A stretch of 14,132 bases of DNA from positions 1-14,132 of the forward strand of contig JBJHAX010000052.1 in the NCBI GenBank assembly GCA_050480705.1, given 5' to 3'. The notes under the pieces are model-generated. The model worked only from the letters and a program-made list of their open reading frames with translations, ran no database searches and was not told where the DNA came from. The stretch is from JBJHAX01 sp050480705 (GTDB taxonomy: Bacteria > Actinomycetota > Nitriliruptoria > Nitriliruptorales > Nitriliruptoraceae). The position numbers were made by a program, and so were the translations under genes. This document shows, in pieces, positions 6,363 to 12,980 of this stretch. How positions within the stretch are numbered: the stretch's first letter is position 1; every line of letters starts with the position of its first letter.

Positions 6363-7403
6363 GTGGCCAAGCCCGCGCTCGGGGTCGACATCGGCACACG
6401 GACCATCACCGTGGCCGAGGTGCGCCCTGCCCGGGGACGTATCGCCATCGCCAACTTCGGCGGTGTCGAACTCCCGGGTGGTGCCGTGCGTGAAGGCGAG
6501 ATCATCGATGTCGAGATGGTCGCCTCCGCTCTGCGGACCCTGATGTCGAGCGCCGGAATCCGTGAGAAGCGGGTGTGGCTCGGGGTGGCCAATCAGCGGG
6601 TCGTGGTGCGCCAGGTCGACCTTCCCTGGGTCGACGAGGCCGAACTTCGGGCGTCGCTTCGCTACCAGGTGCAGGACTTCATCCCGATCCCCGTCGAAGA
6701 CGCTGAACTCGACGTCCACGTCGTCGACGAAGTGGTCACCGAGCAGGGTGAGCGCATGCGGCGGGTGCTGCTCGTCGCCGCGCAGCGCGAGATGATCAAC
6801 GCGCACATGGAGGCCGCACGACAGGCTGGTCTCAAGCCCCAGGGCATCGACCTCAATCCGTTCGCGGTGCTGCGTGTGCTCGGTGGCATCAACCAGTTCG
6901 CAGCCGGCGAAGAGATCCTCATCGACATCGGTGCGGGTGTCACCAACATCGTCGTCCACCGCGCCGGCATTCCGACGTTCGTGCGCATTCTGGTGATGGG
7001 CGGTGATGAGATCACCGAAGGCCTCGTCGACGGCCTCGGTGTCGACTGGGCGCGCGCGGAGGCGGCCAAGCGCGAGGCGACCGCCGGTTACGGCGACGAC
7101 CTCGCCAACCGCATCGTCACCGAACGTGCGGAACAGTTCGTCGACGAGATCCGCAGCTCACTCGACTACTTCCAGGCTCAGTCACCATCCACGAACTTCG
7201 GGTCGGTCATCCTCACCGGTGGCGGCTCGGGACTGCGCGGCCTGCCGGAACGCCTCGCTGATGCCCTGCGGCTGCCGGTCGAGGTCGGCAACGCGTTCGA
7301 TCACCTCAAGGTCAAGCGCACCGTCTACGGCCCAGAGGATCTCGCCAGAGTCGGCCCGACGCTCACGACCGCTATCGGTCTGGGCATGGGAGGCCTGGAG
7401 TGA
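6363..7403 (+). CDS. pilM: Type IV pilus assembly protein PilM (actin-like ATPase)
   Basis: Cytoplasmic FtsA/actin-fold protein that forms a ring under the membrane and binds the N-terminal tail of PilN. It has 346 residues, typical length. The nucleotide-binding signatures of the actin superfamily are visible: phosphate-1 GVDIGTRTI near the N-terminus (from residue 7), phosphate-2 IDIGAGVTNIV starting at Ile187, and the adenosine motif VILTGGGSGLRGL starting at Val282. The start is a GTG at 6363, three bases after the HTH gene, with gaggcgag upstream. The stop overlaps the pilN start by four bases (GTGA, 7400-7403), which implies translational coupling and balanced PilM/PilN production. No anomaly seen. 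Confidence 0.96.
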   Translation: MAKPALGVDIGTRTITVAEVRPARGRIAIANFGGVELPGGAVREGEIIDVEMVASALRTLMSSAGIREKRVWLGVANQRVVVRQVDLPWVDEAELRASLRYQVQDFIPIPVEDAELDVHVVDEVVTEQGERMRRVLLVAAQREMINAHMEAARQAGLKPQGIDLNPFAVLRVLGGINQFAAGEEILIDIGAGVTNIVVHRAGIPTFVRILVMGGDEITEGLVDGLGVDWARAEAAKREATAGYGDDLANRIVTERAEQFVDEIRSSLDYFQAQSPSTNFGSVILTGGGSGLRGLPERLADALRLPVEVGNAFDHLKVKRTVYGPEDLARVGPTLTTAIGLGMGGLE

Positions 7404-8023
7404 GTGCGCGGGTCAACCTGCTCCCCGAGGAGACGCGCCGGCGCGCGGGTGCTGCCCGCATGCAAGGCCTGCTCGTCTTCCTCGCGCTGGTTCTCGTCGC
7501 GGCGCTCGTCGGATTGCACTACCTCAACCGAGCGGACCTCGAGGATGCGCGAGAACGTCTCGAGGTCGCCGAGAACGAACAGCGGATAGCCGAGGAAGAC
7601 GTCGCCGCCCTCTCAAGCTTCGCCGAGCTCACCGACCGGCTCGAAGAAACGCGGACGGTCGTCGCAGAAACACTCGGTCAGCAGGTCACGCTCGCGGGAA
7701 TCCTGCAGGACCTCGCACTCGTGATGCCCGCGGACGCCGACGTGTCTGCCGTGAGCATCTCGCTGGAATCCCTGGACGCCGACGCACCGGCCAGCGCACC
7801 GGTGGGATCGATGAGCATGTCGGGTGAGTCGGTCGGCGACATTGCGCCGGGTATCGAACGCCTAATTCTCGAACTCGACAAGGTCGCGGGCTTCCGCAAC
7901 GTCCACGTGTCGAGCGCCTCTGTGGACGACGAAGACGTCGTCGCCTACACGCTCGAACTGCAGCTCGGTCCGGAGAACCGCACCAACAGGTACCGCGACG
8001 GCGTGCCGGGGACGCTGCGATGA
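7400..8023 (+). CDS. pilN: Type IV pilus alignment protein PilN
   Basis: Bitopic inner-membrane protein of 207 residues. The cytoplasmic N-terminus carries VNLLPEE (5-11), the conserved peptide that docks into PilM. One membrane helix follows at about 23-41, then a charged coiled-coil stretch (about 45-90), then a predicted ferredoxin-like domain (about 95-190) that pairs with PilO. A loop rich in Asp, Ala and Ser (about 125-145) looks disordered. The start is GTG, overlapping the pilM stop, and the stop overlaps the pilO ATG (ATGA at 8020-8023). Sequence conservation in PilN is low, so the call rests on the docking motif, topology and position between pilM and pilO, which together are convincing. 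Confidence 0.93.
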   Translation: MSARVNLLPEETRRRAGAARMQGLLVFLALVLVAALVGLHYLNRADLEDARERLEVAENEQRIAEEDVAALSSFAELTDRLEETRTVVAETLGQQVTLAGILQDLALVMPADADVSAVSISLESLDADAPASAPVGSMSMSGESVGDIAPGIERLILELDKVAGFRNVHVSSASVDDEDVVAYTLELQLGPENRTNRYRDGVPGTLR

Positions 8024-8682
8024 GTCGCGTGGCCTGGCTGCTGACCGTGCTGATCGCGATCCTCGTGATCGCGCTCTACTGGCTGTTCATCTGGTCACCG
8101 GTCCGAGCCGAGATCGCCGACACCGAGGACCAGATCGAAGCGGCACAGGACCGCGCCACGAACGCGCGCAACCGCGCCGCGCAACTGCGTGCCGTTCGCG
8201 ACGGCGCGCCCGAGGCGGCTGCGGAACTCGCCGCCGCCGATGTGCTGCTGCCACGCGACGCCGCCCTGCCGTCACTGCTGCGCCAGTTGCAGCAGGCGGC
8301 CGACGACTCGGGCGTGCGCCTGACCTCGGTCACGCCCGCCCGCCCGTCGCCGTTCGACACCTCTGTTGGCGAGGTCAGCCGCATCCAGCTCGGACTGCAG
8401 CTCGAAGCCAACTATTTCCAGCTGATCGACTTCACCCGCCGCCTCGAGGACCCGTTGTTGTCGGGCCGCGGCGTCGTGTGGCGCTCCGCGTCGATCAGCA
8501 GGTCCGCGCCGCCGGTCCTGAGCGTGTCGCTTGCTGCGGACGTGTTCACCCAAGTGCCCGTCGACGTCGCCGAACCGGTCGAACCCGACGACACCGACGA
8601 CGATGACGACGACAACAGCGACGACGATGACGACAACAGCGACGACGACCTGCTGGATGAGCTCGAGGAGGCAGCCGGATGA
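8020..8682 (+). CDS. pilO: Type IV pilus alignment protein PilO with a poly-aspartate C-terminal tail
   Basis: Partner of PilN, 220 residues. Short cytoplasmic start, membrane helix at about 5-25, coiled coil at about 30-75, then a PilO-type domain (about 83-178) with the typical LPSLLRQLQQAADDSGV and YFQLIDFTRRLEDP stretches. Residues 183-220 form an almost purely acidic tail with two runs of six and five aspartates, each followed by Asn-Ser. Ordinary PilO proteins end near the ferredoxin-like domain, so the tail is an addition, predicted to lie outside the membrane. It is encoded by a short imperfect tandem repeat (8596-8640). The start overlaps pilN and the stop overlaps the next gene, each through ATGA. 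Assignment comes from topology and operon order. Confidence 0.92.
   Translation: MSRVAWLLTVLIAILVIALYWLFIWSPVRAEIADTEDQIEAAQDRATNARNRAAQLRAVRDGAPEAAAELAAADVLLPRDAALPSLLRQLQQAADDSGVRLTSVTPARPSPFDTSVGEVSRIQLGLQLEANYFQLIDFTRRLEDPLLSGRGVVWRSASISRSAPPVLSVSLAADVFTQVPVDVAEPVEPDDTDDDDDDNSDDDDDNSDDDLLDELEEAAG
8596..8640 (+). repeat. Imperfect tandem repeat encoding the PilO poly-Asp tail
   Basis: Two in-frame units, 8596-8619 (24 bases, six Asp codons then Asn-Ser) and 8620-8640 (21 bases, five Asp codons then Asn-Ser), followed by a partial third unit of Asp codons (8641-8649). The units differ by exactly one GAC codon, which suggests growth or loss by replication slippage. Confidence 0.8.
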
Positions 8683-9248
8683 GCGCGTCCGATGCCACCA
8701 ACTCACGCCGGGCGCTGTCGTGGCTGGTCATCCTGCTCGGCGTGGCGCTGATCGGTGCGGCGTTGTTCGTGCTACTGACCCTCAATGGCGACGAACCCGA
8801 TGTCGTCGACCAGCCGCCCGTCGACGCACCTGACGACACCGAAGCACCCGACGACGACGGGCCGGCGCCCCCGGTGAGCACCACCTACGAGATCCTGCTG
8901 ACGCGCGATCCGTTCGCGCCGGTGCGTCCCGACGAGGTTGCCGACCCCGACGATCCGGATGCCGATGACGTCGACGAACCTGACGATGTCGACGCCGAGG
9001 ACGCCGACGAGCCCCCGACCCAGCAGGAGAGCGCCCCACCACCGACCCAATTCCCGATCGTGGTGCTCGACGTGAACGGCGACGAGGCACGGCTGCAGCT
9101 CGGCGACGAGGTGCTCGACGTCGAGGTGGGCGATTCGTTCGGAGGCCGCTACGAGCTGATGGCCATCGTGGGAGGTTGCGCGCGGATCCGCGACGTCATC
9201 AGCGGCACCGTCCAGCAGATCTGCCCAACGAACGAGTCGTTCAAGTAA
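8679..9248 (+). CDS. PilP/GspC-like bitopic pilus assembly protein with an Asp/Pro-rich linker
   Basis: A 189-residue protein, last gene of the HTH-pilMNO operon, starting in an ATGA overlap with pilO. One membrane helix at about 13-35, then a low-complexity Asp/Pro-rich extracytoplasmic linker (about 37-65 and 84-123) interrupted by RDPFAPVRP (76-84). RDPF resembles the motif preceding the HR domain of PilP/GspC proteins. The C-terminal domain (about 125-184) has the short beta-strand pattern of that domain (IVVLDVNGDEARLQLG, then GDSF and a closing strand), with C167 and C182 able to form a disulfide. True PilP is a lipoprotein that contacts the PilQ secretin; here there is no lipobox and no secretin gene in view. 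The PilP-like label rests on operon position and domain pattern and is moderately certain. Confidence 0.7.
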   Translation: MSASDATNSRRALSWLVILLGVALIGAALFVLLTLNGDEPDVVDQPPVDAPDDTEAPDDDGPAPPVSTTYEILLTRDPFAPVRPDEVADPDDPDADDVDEPDDVDAEDADEPPTQQESAPPPTQFPIVVLDVNGDEARLQLGDEVLDVEVGDSFGGRYELMAIVGGCARIRDVISGTVQQICPTNESFK

Positions 9249-9250
9249 CA

Positions 9251-9277
9251 GACCCGGCGGGCAGATGTCCGGGGGTC
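9251..9277. terminator. Possible bidirectional hairpin between convergent operons
   Basis: gacccgg (9251-9257) can pair with ccgg..gtc (9269-9277) with a two-base bulge and an 11-base loop. It sits just after the stop of the PilP-like gene and overlaps the stop codon of the opposing PilX-like gene (9276-9278). Stability is modest and there is no T-run. The position between convergent genes is the main support. Confidence 0.3.
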
Positions 9278-10598
9278 AGTTGATCTCGGCCCATGAGTAG
9301 ACCTGCACCGTGCCGCCCTGGAAGATGTCGTAGGCGTCGACGAACGTGATCTCGGTCGAACCGCCACCACCGAACGTCGACGAGGACACCGGCGTACCGG
9401 GCAGGTGGTCGTCGTCGCGGATGATCACGGCACCAGTGACCTTCGTACTGCCGTCGGAGGCGAACTGTTCGCCCGCATAGATCAACCCGTCGATGTGTTT
9501 GGAGCCGCCTTGCGTTCCGTCGACGTCGCGGTCGGCCATCAGTGCCCAGGGCACCAGATGGTGGTTGAAGGATGCGGCAGCGATGATGTTGCCGGTGTCG
9601 GGCTCGTTGCCATCCGCCGACGCGATGAACGTCGCCGTGTTGTGGGGATGGGTGTTGCTGATCTCGAGGTCGACATGGTGGCCGAAGAACACCGCGGCCG
9701 GGTTGTGGCCGTTCTGTTGCTCCCAGGTGTTCGTTGCAGCGTGAAAGCGCCAGCCGTTCCAGCGGTTGCTCGCGCCAGGACCGCTGTTGACCCGCGCCAC
9801 CTCGTCGCCGTCGCACGGCTCGCCAGGAGGTGAGTTCTCGTAGACGACGCCCTGGTTGCCGTCGCGACACAGGTCGTACCAGGTGACCTCATCGGCGTGT
9901 TCGGCGTGGAGTTCGAGGGCGGTGACATGCGGAACGTCGAGTGGCGAGTTGCCCCCGCTCGCCGTCCCCGAGACGTTGACGTTGCCGTGGCCCTCTGTGT
10001 AGTCACCCGACGCAGTGGCGTTTCGGGTCACGGTCGCGTTCTGGTTGATCGTGAGGTTGTTGTTCGCGTGGATGTTGCCGTTGATCGTGGCACTGCCGCC
10101 GTCGAGGAAGGTGACGTCACCGCCGGCGAGGATGCCTGCGCCGAACAACCCCGAGGTCGGCGTGAGCTCGGCGCGGATCACCCGTACGCTGATCGGGTTG
10201 TCGAGGTCGGCGCCGATGAGTCCGACGCCGTACACGTAACGCTTGCCATCGATCTCGACGGGGCCGATCCCGTAGCCGAGCCCGTCGCGGATCTCGAAGT
10301 GCGCCTCAGTGGGGACGTCGTCGTAGCTGTGCCCGAGCACCCAGGCGCGCTCGTTGTCGAACGGCAGCGCGTTGGTTCCCGTCGAGAAGGCGCTGTCGTC
10401 GTGCAGCATGCCGAAGACGATCTCGGCGCCTCCCTCGGCGGCGTGGACGGCCGCCTCCTGCGCGGCTGCCTGGCCGGTGGCGCGCACCTCGAACTGTGCC
10501 GAGCGGAACATCAGGATTGCCACCGCACCGATGATCAGTACGGCCACGAGCACGAAGATCAGCGCGATGCCTTCTTCATTGCGTCGTTCACTGGACAT
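9276..10598 (-). CDS. PilX-like minor prepilin with predicted beta-solenoid ectodomain
   Basis: 440 residues, last gene of the minor-pilin operon. Leader of 10 residues ending in Gly10, then IALIFVLVAVLIIGAVAILM, a membrane helix. Mature position 5 is Phe15, not Glu, as in PilX and GspK-type pilins. The segment 38-64 (RATGQAAAQEAAVHAAEGGAE) matches the alpha-helical pattern of PilX N-terminal domains. Residues 154-216 are rich in Gly, Asn, Thr and Val with alternating short strands (VTFLDGGSATINGNIH, LTINQNATVTRNAT), suggesting a right-handed beta-helix; further strand-rich sequence follows at 300-430. C244 and C262 are the only cysteines. Nine histidines fall between 298 and 398 (HH pairs at 307 and 346). 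DRDVDG (356-361) is a DxDxDG calcium-type motif. A gaggt ribosome site precedes the ATG, which overlaps the upstream gene by 11 bases. Exact function unknown; a tip/minor pilin is likely. Confidence 0.8.
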   Translation of the reverse strand: MSSERRNEEGIALIFVLVAVLIIGAVAILMFRSAQFEVRATGQAAAQEAAVHAAEGGAEIVFGMLHDDSAFSTGTNALPFDNERAWVLGHSYDDVPTEAHFEIRDGLGYGIGPVEIDGKRYVYGVGLIGADLDNPISVRVIRAELTPTSGLFGAGILAGGDVTFLDGGSATINGNIHANNNLTINQNATVTRNATASGDYTEGHGNVNVSGTASGGNSPLDVPHVTALELHAEHADEVTWYDLCRDGNQGVVYENSPPGEPCDGDEVARVNSGPGASNRWNGWRFHAATNTWEQQNGHNPAAVFFGHHVDLEISNTHPHNTATFIASADGNEPDTGNIIAAASFNHHLVPWALMADRDVDGTQGGSKHIDGLIYAGEQFASDGSTKVTGAVIIRDDDHLPGTPVSSSTFGGGGSTEITFVDAYDIFQGGTVQVYSWAEIN

Positions 10599-11154
10599 TG
10601 CGCAACCTCACTTGTGCCTCGACGGGCTTGGGATCGACGCCGCCGCGCGCACCGACGTCGACGACGAGCGCGATGTCGATCAGGCGGGTCTCGGGCGGGT
10701 CACGGTCGTAGGTGAAGGGCGGCACGGCGTCGGGGTCGTCGGCGTCGTAGAGCAGGCCGCGGGCGACGACCCGGCGTGCATCGGGGTCGTCTGCGGTCCA
10801 GCGCTCGAGCCTGGCGTGGTCGCCGTCGTCGACGAGTTCGTAGTGCACGAGTTCGTTCGAACTGATCGTGTCGTTGTTGTCCAGATCGATCCAGAACTGC
10901 AGGTGCGTGCCGTCAGGGTCCTCGAAGATGCGCCGTGCGCCGCGCAGCTCGATGCGGATCCGATCGAGCGACAGCCGGGCCTCGTCGATGTTGTCGCGCA
11001 CACTCTGCATGGTGCGTTCCGTGCGGTTCATCGTGACCACGCCGGTGAGCACGGCTGCGCCGACGATCCCGGAGATCAGGATCGTGACGAGGAGCTCGAC
11101 GAGGCTGATGCCCTGCTCGTCGACGCCTAGTGCCTCGCGAACGCGCGCAATCAT
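10588..11154 (-). CDS. PilW-like minor prepilin with an EF-hand-like loop
   Basis: 188 residues from the ATG at 11154, which overlaps the stop of the upstream PilV-like gene by one base (TGATG) and has aggtgag as ribosome site. A GTG ten codons upstream (11184) gives a longer leader but has no ribosome site and is rejected. Class III leader of 15 residues, DEQG|ISLVE: cleavage after Gly15, with Glu20 as mature Glu5. Helix ISLVELLVTILISGIVGAAV (16-35). The pattern after the helix (RTMQSVRDNIDEARLSLDRI) is usual for PilW/GspJ-type minor pilins. Residues 90-101, DLDNNDTISSNE, fit the canonical calcium loop DxDxNDxIxxxE with ligands at positions 1, 3, 5, 7, 9 and 12. No cysteines. Class (PilW versus another minor pilin) is inferred from order and size. 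Confidence 0.85.
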   Translation of the reverse strand: MIARVREALGVDEQGISLVELLVTILISGIVGAAVLTGVVTMNRTERTMQSVRDNIDEARLSLDRIRIELRGARRIFEDPDGTHLQFWIDLDNNDTISSNELVHYELVDDGDHARLERWTADDPDARRVVARGLLYDADDPDAVPPFTYDRDPPETRLIDIALVVDVGARGGVDPKPVEAQVRLRNVQ

Positions 11155-12686
11155 CAGCTCACCTGCTGCGGGAATTCGAGCCACAGAAGGCTGTCGAACG
11201 TCTGTGAGGCGAACCGCAGGGCGCAGTCACGGTCGATCCATCCGACGACGACGTCCTCGCCCAGGTCTTCGTCGAATTCGGTCACCGGCTCGGGATCGTT
11301 GTCGGCAGCACAGCCGATCTCGAGCTCGAGCTGATGGCCGGCCTCGATTGCGGTGTCGAAATTCGACGACACGTCGTCGCAATCGGCGGGCAGCTGCCAG
11401 ATCTGGCGGTTCCACTCGCCCGACGCATCGCACAGGCCCTGATACAGCACCTCGTCGTCGTCGACGTCGCGCAGCGTCACCTCGAATACGAGCCCGCTCG
11501 AGCTGCCGTAGCCGCTGAACCACGATGCGGTGTGGAGCTCGAGGCGGGCCTCCTGGGGAGTGCGGAAGCGTGAGAGCTCGGTGCGCCAGGTCGCCGACTG
11601 TCCCACCGACAGGATGATCTCGGCCTCGTCGTCGGCGTCCACGGGATCCGTCGACAGCGGCCGGTGTGTGCCGTCGCCATCGTAGAGCCAGTAGGTGCGC
11701 TCCTCCTCGATGTCGACGGTGTGGAGCAGCTGCTGGCTGCGGTCAGGGTTGTTCTCGGATTCGACGAGCAGCTCGACGTCGGTAAACCCTTCAGCGGAAG
11801 ACGGCAGCGCCTCATAACAGATGCGCACGGAAAACGAGTCGAAATCCGGTTCTCCGGGATCATCGCCCGGTGGGCCGTAGAACTCGGTGTAGTGGGTGAA
11901 CGGCGCAGCATCGATCGCGAGCGTGTAGGTGGTGTCGTCAGGTTCGATGATCTCGACCGAAGTGACCGGTTCGAAGCCGGGGATGTTGGTGTTGAGCGGC
12001 AACTGGAAACGGTAACGGTCCGTGCTGCCCTGGTTGGTCACCGTGTGGGTGATGCAGTCCTCGTGGCCGCGCTCCACCGCCAGCACTGCGTTGATGGGCG
12101 AGACCGCGAAGGTCGGCTGCGCGATCCCCCAGGTCGCCTCGGTCACCACCGTGGACTGGCGTACCGTCTCGGCGCGCTCACCGGTGCCGAACTCGACGAG
12201 AACCGTGATCCGACGGCGCTCGGCGCCTTCCTCGCCGCCGGCGGGCAGCCGCGTGACGATGGTGAGGACGTTGAGCCGCCCGTCGTCGAACGTGTGCGGT
12301 TCGCCGGCGACCAGGCCGTTGGCATCGACGACGACGTTCTCGCCCGATCCTGGGGTGTCGATCGTGCCGTTGTCGGGGTCGAAGGTGTCCGACGACGGGG
12401 TGAACGGATTTGACGGATGCGCGACCTCGTCCCAGCGGTACGACCGGAGCATCTCGATGGAACGGCTCGCTGCCGTGTAGGCATCCTGGCGCGCTTCGGA
12501 GCGCGAAAGGGAGCTCATGCTCGCCGTGGCGACGCTGATCAGCGCCATGATTCCGACGGCGAGCACGAAGATGGCGATCAGGACCTCGACGAGGGAGATG
12601 CCGTCCTCACCGCATGCGCGAGCCCCCGCGGGCGCATCCCGGGGAGTGTGTCGCGCGCCGCGTCGGCCGTCGGAGGGGGTTGTCAC
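11154..12686 (-). CDS. PilV-like minor prepilin with a very large C-terminal ectodomain
   Basis: First gene of the minor-pilin operon, 510 residues from a GTG at 12686 (weak gagcgag ribosome site); no in-frame ATG is available before the membrane helix. The frame stays open far upstream, but that part is antisense to aroC. The long leader of 29 residues ends in CGEDG|ISLVE: cleavage after Gly29, Glu34 as mature Glu5, helix about 32-52. PilV/GspI proteins usually total 120-200 residues; here about 455 residues follow the helix. A pilin-like part extends to about 190. An Ig-like segment (about 192-325, CITHTVTNQGSTDRYRF, C211/C290) is next. The strand-rich domain at about 330-510 has C419, C436, C459 and C488. 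Six mature cysteines allow three disulfides. The large domains are unassigned; an adhesive role is inference. Confidence 0.82.
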   Translation of the reverse strand: MTTPSDGRRGARHTPRDAPAGARACGEDGISLVEVLIAIFVLAVGIMALISVATASMSSLSRSEARQDAYTAASRSIEMLRSYRWDEVAHPSNPFTPSSDTFDPDNGTIDTPGSGENVVVDANGLVAGEPHTFDDGRLNVLTIVTRLPAGGEEGAERRRITVLVEFGTGERAETVRQSTVVTEATWGIAQPTFAVSPINAVLAVERGHEDCITHTVTNQGSTDRYRFQLPLNTNIPGFEPVTSVEIIEPDDTTYTLAIDAAPFTHYTEFYGPPGDDPGEPDFDSFSVRICYEALPSSAEGFTDVELLVESENNPDRSQQLLHTVDIEEERTYWLYDGDGTHRPLSTDPVDADDEAEIILSVGQSATWRTELSRFRTPQEARLELHTASWFSGYGSSSGLVFEVTLRDVDDDEVLYQGLCDASGEWNRQIWQLPADCDDVSSNFDTAIEAGHQLELEIGCAADNDPEPVTEFDEDLGEDVVVGWIDRDCALRFASQTFDSLLWLEFPQQVS

Positions 12687-12980
12687 GTCGTCTCGCTCGT
12701 CACGTTCTACGACGATGGTTCGTCGTGGCGTGCCGCGTGGCTGGTTGACCGCACCCACAGCACCGCCAGGCGCCGGTGACGGCACCTGGTTCGGGTATCG
12801 GCATTTTCGCGCGCCGTATTGAGTGCAGGTCGCGTTGATGCATGCGATGCGATGCGACGGTATCGGGGTGGTGGCGCAGCGCCCATTAGGCTGGTCGACG
12901 CGCCCGCGCCGGCGTCGCGCCGTCGCAGACACCGAGCCTGGGTGAGGCGACCCCATCATCACGTGAGGAGCTGACCAACT
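12687..12980. promoter_or_regulatory. Divergent intergenic region between the minor-pilin operon and aroC
   Basis: 294 bases that must hold promoters for both directions. For aroC, taggct (12887-12892) fits the actinobacterial TANNNT -10 pattern and would give a leader of about 80 bases; no clear -35 is seen. gaggag at 12965-12970 is the aroC ribosome site. For the minor pilins no convincing promoter could be picked. Also present: three gatgc units (12837-12841, 12846-12850, 12851-12855) and two copies of ggtatcgg (12794-12801, 12859-12866), both short enough to be chance. Confidence 0.4.
12766..12789 (-). promoter_or_regulatory. Hairpin in the probable 5' leader of the minor-pilin mRNA
   Basis: ccaggcgcc (12766-12774) and ggcacctgg (12781-12789) form a 9-bp repeat with a 6-base loop. 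On the plus strand one position is a C/A mismatch; on the minus strand it becomes a G-U wobble, so the helix is continuous only in RNA read in the pilV direction. It lies 80-103 bases before the pilV-like start codon. A leader structure or attenuator is possible. Confidence 0.35.

Noticed and set aside
9897..10715. 272-codon plus-strand frame opposite the minor pilins
   Set aside because: Shadow of the PilX-like and PilW-like genes; Val/Asp/Arg-rich with no motif or ribosome site of note. The same applies to 11664-12413.
12837..12855. gatgc units as iterons of a replication origin or regulator site
   Set aside because: Only three short copies, one off register, without an AT-rich region or replication gene nearby.
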